From: Pseudoalteromonas arctica A 37-1-2
Lineage (GTDB): Bacteria > Pseudomonadota > Gammaproteobacteria > Enterobacterales > Alteromonadaceae
Length of the DNA stretch: 64,000 nt
Assembly: GCF_000238395.3 (NCBI RefSeq)
Contig: NZ_CP011026.1
Coordinates: 248,001-312,000 of the forward strand
Direction: 5' to 3'
This document shows, piece after piece, positions 34,879 through 42,100 of this stretch; within the stretch, counting starts at the first letter, position 1, and each line of letters opens with the position of its first letter. The notes beneath the pieces were generated by a model. That model was given only the letters and a program-made list of their open reading frames with translations. It did no database searches and had not been told where the DNA came from. The position numbers and the translations under genes are program-made.

Positions 34879-35796
34879 ATGAGCATTTTAATTAATCATA
34901 AATCAGGCGAAAACGTAAGTGTTAGCTGTTTTGGCGAAGTACTGTGGGATTGTTTTGATTCAGGTAAACGCTTAGGTGGCGCGCCACTTAATATGTGTGT
35001 GCGTATTAACTCACTTGGCATTAAAGCCGACATGATCAGCGCTGTTGGTAACGACGAGTTAGGCGCTGAGTTACTAGGCGAAATTACTAGCAAAGGCGTA
35101 AGCTGCGAATACATTGCTATTAATAGTGACAAAAAAACTAGCACGGTTGAGGTAACGCTCGACAGTGGTGGCTCTGCAAGTTATGAAATAGTGGCAGATA
35201 CTGCGTGGGATAATATAGCGCTTACCGATGAGTTACTTAGTAAAGTTAAAAGTAGCGATGTATTTGTATTTGGCAGCCTAATTGGGCGAAGCGAAGCGTC
35301 TTTAGCAACGTTAAATCAACTAGTTGATGTAGCAAACTTTAAGGTATTTGACGTAAATCTACGTGCACCGCATTACAAGCTAGAAACACTTGTAGATTTA
35401 ATGAATAAAGCAGACTTTATTAAGTTAAACGATGAAGAGCTATACGAAATTGCAAAAGCGATGGGTTGTAAGTTTCATTCGCTTGAACAAAATTTAGCGT
35501 TTATAGCACAGCAAACAAATACCGATTACTTATGTGTAACCAAAGGCAGCCACGGTGCTTTATTAACAATCAAAGGCGAAAATTTTTATAATTCAGGTTA
35601 TTTAATTAGCGTAATTGACACTGTTGGCGCAGGGGATTCGTTTTTAGGTTCGTTAATTTATCAGCTTTGTAGCAACGACGACGCGCAATATGCCGTTGAC
35701 TTTGCATGTGCCGTTGGAGCAATGGTCGCCGAAAGTTCTGGTGCAACACCTACTTTAACGCATGAACAAATTAGTGAGTTTATGAACCCACTTTAA
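34879..35796 (+). CDS. Fructokinase (PfkB family) of the mannitol operon
   Basis: 305 residues. It has a ribokinase-fold start (VSCFGEVLWDCFDSGKRLGG; APLNMCVRINSLG) and the anion-hole/catalytic motif IDTVGAGDSFLGSLIYQL. Converts fructose to fructose 6-phosphate after mannitol oxidation. It begins 2 bp after the mannitol dehydrogenase stop, so the genes are co-translated. It is distinct from the sucrose-cluster kinase at 41040-41987. A terminator follows at 35812. Confidence 0.85.
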   Translation: MSILINHKSGENVSVSCFGEVLWDCFDSGKRLGGAPLNMCVRINSLGIKADMISAVGNDELGAELLGEITSKGVSCEYIAINSDKKTSTVEVTLDSGGSASYEIVADTAWDNIALTDELLSKVKSSDVFVFGSLIGRSEASLATLNQLVDVANFKVFDVNLRAPHYKLETLVDLMNKADFIKLNDEELYEIAKAMGCKFHSLEQNLAFIAQQTNTDYLCVTKGSHGALLTIKGENFYNSGYLISVIDTVGAGDSFLGSLIYQLCSNDDAQYAVDFACAVGAMVAESSGATPTLTHEQISEFMNPL

Positions 35797-35811
35797 AAAA
35801 CATTGTGTGTG

Positions 35812-35847
35812 AAAGCGGTTATACGTAAAAGTTTAACCGCTTTTTTT
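35812..35847 (+). terminator. Terminator of the mannitol operon
   Basis: AAAGCGGTT pairs with AACCGCTTT around a 14-base loop, followed by TTTTTTTG. Confidence 0.8.
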
Positions 35848-36054
35848 GTGCCTAAAATAAGACGCAGGCGATAAGTGAGTGTTAAGTGTGCAGGTTGCGT
35901 AAATAGTGGCTTATATCGATTATTGTATTAGCTAAACGTCTTATTGTTTGAGGGTTGAAGCTTTGTTATTGTTCGTCGATTATTCACGGATTGAAAAGGC
36001 GGGGCGACACACAATGCGCTCTATAACTAAAATACAAAAAGAGAAACGTGCTTT

Positions 36055-37524
36055 ATGATCATCTTTTTTATCTGCCTCACTATTTTAATACTGGGCTATA
36101 AGTTTTACAGCCCATTTGTTGAAAAACAAGCCGGTTTGGATTCAACTGCTGACACACCACAAAAACGCTTTAGCGAGGGTGTTGATTACGTAGCTATTCA
36201 CCCTGTACGAGCATTTTTAATTCAGTTTTTAAACATTGCTGGCGTAGGTCCAATATTTGGCCCAATTTTAGGTGCTTTATACGGACCAGTTGCACTAGTA
36301 TGGATTGTACTTGGTAATGTTTTAGGTGGCGCTGTACACGACTTCTTCTCAGGTGTAATGAGTATAAAAGAAGACGGTAAAAGCTTACCAGAAATCGCAG
36401 GCCATTATTACAACGTCGTATTTAAAGGCTTTATGCTTGTATTTACTGCCATGCTACTGTTTTTTGTAGGTGTGGTATTTATTATGAGCCCTGCAGGTTT
36501 GCTAAGTAACCTTGATTTTTTTGAAGGTACAATACTGGCAAATAATACCTTTTGGGTACTCGCTATTTTAGCGTATTACTTTTTAGCTACCTTGCTACCA
36601 ATTGATAAAATCATTACTAAGTTTTACCCAATTTTTGGTGCGCTAATGATTGTAATGACAGTGGCAATTGCTATTTCATTACTTATTAATGCGCCGCACT
36701 TACCGGTACCAAGTGACTTTTTAGCTTACTTTGAAGCTGACCATGCTCACGACTTTTTAGAACCAAATCCAGATGGACTACCAACATGGCCATTGTTATT
36801 TATAACAATTACCTGTGGTGCTATTAGTGGTTTTCACTCTACTCAAGCGCCAATTATTGCGCGCTGTTTAACTAACGAAAAATACGTACGTCCAGTTTAC
36901 TACGGCGCAATGATGTGTGAAGGTATTGTAGGTTGTGTATGGGCACTTGCTGGTATTGCAGCGTTCCCAGATGGTTACGCTGGCTTAAAAGCATTGCTTG
37001 ATCAAGGTGGTCCAGGTTTAGTTGTTAACCATGTAGCTAACAGTTACTTAGGTGTATTTGGCGGTATAATGGCAATTATTGCAGTAGCCGTTTTCCCAAT
37101 TACTTCTGGTGATACAGCGTTCCGCTCATTACGTTTAACAGTTGTTGATGCGTTTAATATTCCGCAAAGTTTACGTAATCGCTTATTAGTGGCTGTACCT
37201 ATACTTACTATTGCTTACTTTATGACGAAACTCGATTTTTCATTAATTTGGCGCTACTTTGCATTTTCAAACATGCTGCTTTCTACAAGCGTATTATGGC
37301 TTGCCACTAAGTACTTGTTTGACCGTGGTACATTCCATTGGATTGCGAGTGTTCCTGCTGTTATAGCAACTGCGGTAACGGTTTCTTATATTGGTACTGC
37401 CGCAATTGGTCTTAACTTATCAAGTGATTTAGGTAAACCTATTGGCGCTGTAGTAACAGTGATTGGCTTAATTGTTTTAGCTATTGTGCACTCTAAGCAT
37501 AAAGTTAAACCAACAGCGGTTTAA
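36055..37524 (+). CDS. CstA-family carbon starvation / peptide transporter
   Basis: 489 residues, about thirteen membrane segments. Family blocks: GVDYVAIHPVRAFLIQFLNI, AGVGPIFGPILGALYGPVA, GNVLGGAVHDFFSGVMS, and GAISGFHSTQAPIIARCLTN. CstA-type proteins take up peptides or pyruvate when carbon is scarce. This is the short form lacking the C-terminal extension of E. coli CstA. Monocistronic, ending at a strong bidirectional terminator. Confidence 0.9.
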   Translation: MIIFFICLTILILGYKFYSPFVEKQAGLDSTADTPQKRFSEGVDYVAIHPVRAFLIQFLNIAGVGPIFGPILGALYGPVALVWIVLGNVLGGAVHDFFSGVMSIKEDGKSLPEIAGHYYNVVFKGFMLVFTAMLLFFVGVVFIMSPAGLLSNLDFFEGTILANNTFWVLAILAYYFLATLLPIDKIITKFYPIFGALMIVMTVAIAISLLINAPHLPVPSDFLAYFEADHAHDFLEPNPDGLPTWPLLFITITCGAISGFHSTQAPIIARCLTNEKYVRPVYYGAMMCEGIVGCVWALAGIAAFPDGYAGLKALLDQGGPGLVVNHVANSYLGVFGGIMAIIAVAVFPITSGDTAFRSLRLTVVDAFNIPQSLRNRLLVAVPILTIAYFMTKLDFSLIWRYFAFSNMLLSTSVLWLATKYLFDRGTFHWIASVPAVIATAVTVSYIGTAAIGLNLSSDLGKPIGAVVTVIGLIVLAIVHSKHKVKPTAV

Positions 37525-37553
37525 TAATAATCACATAAGTTATTTCAAGCATT

Positions 37554-37594
37554 AAAAAAGCGAGCTATTCATAATGAATAGCTCGCTTTTTTTG
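37554..37594. terminator. Strong bidirectional terminator
   Basis: AAAAAAGCGAGCTATTC and GAATAGCTCGCTTTTTTT form a 17-bp stem around ATAAT. It serves both cstA and the convergent TetR gene. Confidence 0.92.
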
Positions 37595-37611
37595 TGTACT
37601 AAATTTAGGTA

Positions 37612-38130
37612 TTACTGAGTTGCAAGTTCAAAGTAACTGTTATCGTCGAGCGTTTTGCTTATCATCATAGCGCCCTCAAGCAGGCTCACTGTTTGAATAG
37701 CCGCTTTAGTAGGGTTGAGGTCACCATTAGCTAAGTGCGCAGCGCTAAGCCATGTTAAATTTTGATTAAAAAAGCGTTTTACTTCAAGGCGTACTTTATC
37801 TGGAAGGCTATCGCTTTCGGCTCCTAGCAAACCACATAAACACATTTTACGATCGGTTACTAATGCACTTCTAAAAAGCTGAGTGTACACATCAATAGGA
37901 TTTTTACCGCTTGCTTTAAGCTCGCTTGGCTCGCCTAACGCAGCTAAAAAAGAATTAGTATATTGATGAGCAAGCTCAGCACCTAAATCGGCCTTAGTCG
38001 GAAAGTGATAGTGCACACTGGCGCTCTTAATTCCAACTTCGCTTGCGAGCTCTCTAAAACTAAAATTACTGTACCCGCCAAGGCGCACCTTGTTTTCAGC
38101 TGCTTTTAATAACGCTTCTTTTTTACTCAC
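37612..38130 (-). CDS. TetR/AcrR family regulator (NemR/AcuR-like)
   Basis: 172 residues. The HTH is KVRLGGYSNFSFRELASEVG then IKSASVHYHFPTKADLG. The ligand domain contains TDRKMCLCGLLGAESDSLP, with a cysteine pair like that of NemR/AcuR-type sensors of electrophiles. It is divergent from a glutathione S-transferase, whose promoter carries palindromic sites; it probably represses that gene and responds to reactive compounds. A MITE sits in its own promoter region. Confidence 0.8.
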   Translation of the reverse strand: MSKKEALLKAAENKVRLGGYSNFSFRELASEVGIKSASVHYHFPTKADLGAELAHQYTNSFLAALGEPSELKASGKNPIDVYTQLFRSALVTDRKMCLCGLLGAESDSLPDKVRLEVKRFFNQNLTWLSAAHLANGDLNPTKAAIQTVSLLEGAMMISKTLDDNSYFELATQ

Positions 38131-38156
38131 TTTTAATATTTTCCTATCTGCAGTAA

Positions 38157-38315
38157 TACCAATTTTATTAAAACATGATCATTGTATCGCATTAAACAAC
38201 TCACTAACTGCGTTAAAAATTATTCATATAGAATAACTAGATGTCATAATTTTCGCCTTGTTATTGCGCTATTTTCTTAGCGCAATAATAGATCACTTAT
38301 TTAATGCAATTGGTA
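38157..38315. mobile_element. TACCAAT...ATTGGTA MITE-like element, copy 3
   Basis: About 159 bp, starting TACCAATTTTATTAAAACAT and ending TTTAATGCAATTGGTA, flanked by TAA on the left and TAG on the right. An internal hairpin-prone region (TTGCGCTATTTTC..TTAGCGCAA) is present. It lies 26 bp upstream of the TetR start codon, so it may alter that promoter. Confidence 0.75.
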
Positions 38316-38326
38316 TAGCAAAATTA

Positions 38327-38343
38327 TCGACCAGTAGGTAGTT
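38327..38343. promoter_or_regulatory. Possible second TetR-type site
   Basis: TCGACCAGTAGGTAGTT shares the AGTAGGTAG core with the site at 38459-38472 and lies between the MITE and the GST promoter. It is a weaker palindrome (ACC-N4-GGT). Confidence 0.35.
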
Positions 38344-38427
38344 ATTTACAAGCGTTTTTATTTTTAAGCAACCCCCTAATTTTATTATGAATTAAGTTAA
38401 ATCCTATAAATCAGAAAAATTTAAACG

Positions 38428-38472
38428 TTGACTTAAATTTAGTTTAATATTATATATTACCTATCGGTAGGT
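38428..38472 (+). promoter_or_regulatory. Promoter of the GST gene with overlapping operator
   Basis: TTGACT, 17 bases, TATATA forms a good sigma-70 promoter. Directly after it, ACCTATCGGTAGGT (38459-38472) is a palindrome at the transcription start, an ideal place for repression by the divergent TetR protein. Confidence 0.65.
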
Positions 38473-38520
38473 AGGTTTCTGCCATTAATTCACTTTTAAA
38501 CAATAAAGATAGAGATTGCT

Positions 38521-39141
38521 ATGAAAATTTATGATGTAGAAAACTTTCCAAACCCACTTCGTGTTCGTATCGCTTTAGCTGAAAAAAATGCCACTGCAAA
38601 TGTTGAGTTTGTAGCTGTTGATTTATTAAATGGTGAGCACAGAACAGAAGCCTTCTTAGCTAAAAACCCATTAGCAGGTGTGCCCGTATTAGAGCTAGAT
38701 GACGGCACATTTATATCAGAAAGTACCGCTATTACTGAGTATATTGATACCGCATTTGAAGGCCCATCTTTAATGGGTGAAACCGCAAAAGAGCGTGCAG
38801 TAATTAACATGATGCAAAAACGCGCAGAATCTATGGTGCTTGACGCTGTGGCAACTTACTTTCATCATGCAACTGATGGCTTAGGTCCAGAGCTTGAAAC
38901 GTATCAAAATGTGGCTTGGGGTGAAAAACAAGGCGAAAAAGCACGCCAAGGGTTTAGCTATTTTAATGATGTACTAGCGCAATCGGCGTTTGTTGCTGGT
39001 GAGCAGTTTAGTATTGCTGATATTACATTGTATGCTGGTCTGGTATTTGCTGGATTTGCACAAATAGCAATCCCGAATGAGTTAACCCATTTAGTTGCAT
39101 GGCAAGAAAAAGTAGCAAAACGCCCAAGTGTTGCGGCTTAA
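38521..39141 (+). CDS. Glutathione S-transferase
   Basis: 206 residues, cytosolic. The thioredoxin-like N-terminus has NFPNPLRVRIALAEKN, then NPLAGVPVLELDDGTFISES with the cis-Pro and glutathione-binding Glu-Ser. The C-terminal helical domain has VAGEQFSIADITLYAGLVFA with the conserved Asp cap. Conjugates glutathione to electrophiles; the specific substrate is unknown. It is controlled by a promoter with an operator palindrome and followed 50 bp later by a cupin gene. Confidence 0.9.
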   Translation: MKIYDVENFPNPLRVRIALAEKNATANVEFVAVDLLNGEHRTEAFLAKNPLAGVPVLELDDGTFISESTAITEYIDTAFEGPSLMGETAKERAVINMMQKRAESMVLDAVATYFHHATDGLGPELETYQNVAWGEKQGEKARQGFSYFNDVLAQSAFVAGEQFSIADITLYAGLVFAGFAQIAIPNELTHLVAWQEKVAKRPSVAA

Positions 39142-39190
39142 TTAGGTTGTTAGTTTAAAATTTAAGTGAAGTTACGCTTAGGAGCCAAAT

Positions 39191-39883
39191 ATGAAAATTG
39201 CTGCCGATTTTAGTAAACGAGTTGTGGTACATAGCGAAACGCTACCGTGGGTTGCATCGCCAATGGCGGGTGTTGATAGACGAGCACTGGACCGAGTGGG
39301 CGACGAAGTTGCTCGCGCAACGACTATTGTTCGTTATGCACCTGGCAGTGAATTTTCGCCGCATGTTCATACAGGCGGTGAAGAGTTTGTTGTGCTTGAA
39401 GGGGTATTTCAAGATGAACATGGTGACTTTGTGGCAGGTTCTTATATCCGTAACCCACCGCAATCAAAGCACAAACCGGGGTCTGAAAATGGCTGCGTTA
39501 TATTTGTAAAGTTATGGCAGTTTCAGCCAGATGATCGAACCCACGTGCGTTTACAAACAGACTTGATGCAAAGTACGGCGCACCCTAGTTTTAAAAATGT
39601 AGCCGTAACCCCTTTATACAAAGACGATTTTGAAGACGTAAGCTTGTTGGACTTTAAGCCCAACGCCTGCATGGTTATAAGCGCAAAAGGCGGAGCAGAG
39701 CTGCTAGTACTGGAAGGCTCATTTGATGAGCAAGCCGATACCCTTGTAAAAAACAGTTGGTTAAGAGTGCCTATTAACAGCTCTGTTAACGTTAAAGCGG
39801 GAAGTAATGGTGCAAAAGTATGGCTTAAAACGGGCCATTTAACTGATGTAGAAAACCAGATATCTCGCGTACAAAATGCGTAA
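39191..39883 (+). CDS. ChrR-like bicupin protein
   Basis: 230 residues with two cupin domains. The first has the metal site PHVHTGGEEFVVLEGVFQDE and GSYIRNPPQSKH, as in the cupin domain of the anti-sigma factor ChrR. The second (residues 130-220) is degenerate: VLEGSFDEQAD without the histidines. The N-terminal zinc anti-sigma domain of ChrR is missing, so it is not a full anti-sigma factor. It sits downstream of the GST and may join the same stress response. Confidence 0.75.
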   Translation: MKIAADFSKRVVVHSETLPWVASPMAGVDRRALDRVGDEVARATTIVRYAPGSEFSPHVHTGGEEFVVLEGVFQDEHGDFVAGSYIRNPPQSKHKPGSENGCVIFVKLWQFQPDDRTHVRLQTDLMQSTAHPSFKNVAVTPLYKDDFEDVSLLDFKPNACMVISAKGGAELLVLEGSFDEQADTLVKNSWLRVPINSSVNVKAGSNGAKVWLKTGHLTDVENQISRVQNA

Positions 39884-40004
39884 TTGAGTCGTTTATTTGA
39901 GACTATTTAATGATCTAGCTCAGGACTATTTATTGATTTAGTTCAGGACTAATTAATTTTAGAAGGTGTACTTTTGCTACTCAGCCTATTTAAGGAGAGC
40001 AGTA

Positions 40005-40385
40005 ATGGTACACACAACACATGGTTTATCGATTGGTCTTGAACGTGCAGGAAGAGAGTTTTTTTTAAAACTTAAAGCCGTTGGTACGCTTACTCACGAC
40101 GACTACAAAATAATTACACCAATGATAAATTCAGCTCTTGGCGAAGTTAAGCACCCAGTCGTGAACGCCTTAATAGATGGTAGCGAACTTGAAGGTTGGG
40201 AACTACGCGCAGCGTGGGATGACTTAAAGTTAGGTGTTAAGCACTCTAAAGAATTTAAAAAAGTAGCTATTTACGGTAATAAAGAGTGGCAAGCTCGAAT
40301 GGCAAAAATAGGTAACTGGTTTATCTCGGGTGAGGTTCAATACTTTGAAAATGCTACCGCAGCCATAGATTGGCTAGATGAATAG
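40005..40385 (+). CDS. SpoIIAA-like (STAS-related) protein
   Basis: About 126 residues. FFLKLKAVGTLTHDDYKIIT then VNALIDGSELEGWELRAAWD and FKKVAIYGNKEWQARMAKIG match the SpoIIAA-like family (a STAS-like fold, often lipid-binding). The ATG at 40005 follows AAGGAGAGCAGTA, so the longer frame from 39966 is rejected. Function unknown. Monocistronic, with a terminator at 40407. Confidence 0.75.
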   Translation: MVHTTHGLSIGLERAGREFFLKLKAVGTLTHDDYKIITPMINSALGEVKHPVVNALIDGSELEGWELRAAWDDLKLGVKHSKEFKKVAIYGNKEWQARMAKIGNWFISGEVQYFENATAAIDWLDE

Positions 40386-40406
40386 CTTGATTGAAAAAAT
40401 TAAATT

Positions 40407-40432
40407 AAAGCACTCTTATCGAGTGCTTTTTT
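40407..40432 (+). terminator. Terminator after the SpoIIAA-like gene
   Basis: AAAGCACTC pairs with GAGTGCTTT around TTATC, followed by TTTT. Confidence 0.82.
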
Positions 40433-40542
40433 GCTCTATGAGTAACATTGTTAGGTAGTTACATTCGGTTTATTTCAATTGTTAATACTGCTCTATTAAA
40501 ATACACTCATTATTATTGAGCAAACTACACATTATAAAAACA

Positions 40543-40995
40543 ATGAAACAAGTACTTACCTTTATTACATTCCTGATATTTTCGACATCGATACATGCAG
40601 AAGATAACAACATATTCACGCCGGTGAGCGATCTTTTTTTGGCTGTTTCTAACGTTGACCACACGCAAATGCGTGCAGCCGTTGATGATTCATTTTTACT
40701 TTTAGAGCACGGTGAAGTGTGGACTATTAATGACTTTATAAATGTTGTTAAGCCTTCTGACTTTATAAGAACTAATTATTTTAGTGTTATAAATTCGCGT
40801 GTAGTGGGTGATGTTGCTTTTATTAATTACTGGAATAAAGCCAATATTAAAAACACCGAAAGAAGTATTGATATTTATTGGTTAGAAAGTGCCGTTGTAT
40901 CAAAAGTGGGCGATAAATGGTTGTTATCGCAAATGCACTCAACTCGATTACCCCAAGATGAAATACCTAAAGGTGTCACCTTTATAAAGCAATAG
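40543..40995 (+). CDS. Secreted NTF2/SnoaL-like protein (DUF4440 type)
   Basis: About 150 residues. The signal peptide MKQVLTFITFLIFSTSIHA indicates export. The mature part reads like an NTF2-fold domain: DLFLAVSNVDHTQMRAAVDD, LLEHGEVWTINDFI, and near the end VVSKVGDKWLLSQMHSTRLP. These small proteins are often unassigned hydrolase or binding domains. ATG 40543 is chosen because it starts the signal peptide. Function unknown. Confidence 0.65.
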   Translation: MKQVLTFITFLIFSTSIHAEDNNIFTPVSDLFLAVSNVDHTQMRAAVDDSFLLLEHGEVWTINDFINVVKPSDFIRTNYFSVINSRVVGDVAFINYWNKANIKNTERSIDIYWLESAVVSKVGDKWLLSQMHSTRLPQDEIPKGVTFIKQ

Positions 40996-41010
40996 ATACA
41001 ACTCTAATTT

Positions 41011-41037
41011 AAAGCCCCGTAATATGGGGCTTTAATC
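41011..41037. terminator. Bidirectional terminator
   Basis: AAAGCCCC and GGGGCTTT form an 8-bp stem around 7 bases, between convergent genes. Confidence 0.8.
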
Positions 41038-41039
41038 AT

Positions 41040-41987
41040 TTAAAGTACATCAGCCAGTACAGGTAATGCCGGAAATGCCCCTTTTGCTAAACACGCTTTA
41101 GAACCACATTTAAGAGCAAAGTGCAGGGCGTCTTTTACGCTCGCTTTATCATTTAGTTTATCTGCTAGTGGTAAATCACTTCCTAAGTTATTTAAGTAGT
41201 ATAAAACCCCCGCTATAAATGCATCCCCTGCGCTTGTTGTATCTACGGCGTTTATTTTTGGTGCAGATTCGTTAAGTGTAAATGCGCTGTGGTAAACCTT
41301 GGCAGGCTCTGGCCCATCGGTTAAAAACACCAGTTTTACTCCGGTATTTAATAGCGTTTGAATGTAATCATCGCTCGTTGTATCACTATGCTGAGCTAAA
41401 AAATTAAGCTCATCACGCGAGAGTTTTACTATGTCACAATAGGTGTAACAAGCTTTTACATTGCTTGCTATATCGCTTGTGTTTTCCCACAAGCTGTAGC
41501 GTAAATTTACATCAAAACTGACGAGCTTATTATTCGCTTTTGCAAGTTCTAGCGCTTTAACTGTTGTGTTGGCAATTGCTGATTCGGTTAATGTGTTTGA
41601 ACAAAAGTGTAGTGTGCTTATTTCTTGCCAATTTATATGCGTTAAATGCGCCGGGGTTAATAGTACATCGGCTGTGTTATGGCGATAAAAGCCAAAACTA
41701 CGCTCGCCGGTTTCATCAAGGCTTACTATAACCATAGCGGTTTGTGAGCCTGCAATGGTAAATAAATAGTCTGTATTTACATTGTATTGCGCTAATGCAT
41801 TACTTAATTGATTGGCAAAATGATCGTCCCCTCTACCACCACAAAATGAAGCTTCACCTCCGAGTTTTGCATAGCCAACAGCTACATTGGCAGGTGCGCC
41901 ACCTGGTATAGGTAAATAGGCAGAGTTATTAGCATCTTGTGGCAGCATATCAATTAATAGCTCGCCTAAGCACAGAAGTTTGGTCAT
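41040..41987 (-). CDS. scrK: Fructokinase (PfkB family) of the sucrose cluster
   Basis: 315 residues. LCLGELLIDMLPQ, PIPGGAPANVAVGYAKLGG and GRGDDHFANQL are followed by the catalytic AVDTTSAGDAFIAGVLYYL. Phosphorylates the fructose released by sucrose phosphorylase. It is downstream of the TonB receptor gene on the same strand (113-bp gap), so it is probably in the same regulon. It differs clearly from the mannitol-operon kinase (34879-35796). Confidence 0.88.
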   Translation of the reverse strand: MTKLLCLGELLIDMLPQDANNSAYLPIPGGAPANVAVGYAKLGGEASFCGGRGDDHFANQLSNALAQYNVNTDYLFTIAGSQTAMVIVSLDETGERSFGFYRHNTADVLLTPAHLTHINWQEISTLHFCSNTLTESAIANTTVKALELAKANNKLVSFDVNLRYSLWENTSDIASNVKACYTYCDIVKLSRDELNFLAQHSDTTSDDYIQTLLNTGVKLVFLTDGPEPAKVYHSAFTLNESAPKINAVDTTSAGDAFIAGVLYYLNNLGSDLPLADKLNDKASVKDALHFALKCGSKACLAKGAFPALPVLADVL

Positions 41988-42100
41988 TTGGAATATCCTA
42001 AAAAGCCTAGCAAGGCTAGGCTAAAAAACGTGAAGGGTGTTAATTATTCATTCTTTAAAAGGCGCTACAGTGATTACTCACCGCAGCGCAATACACACAT

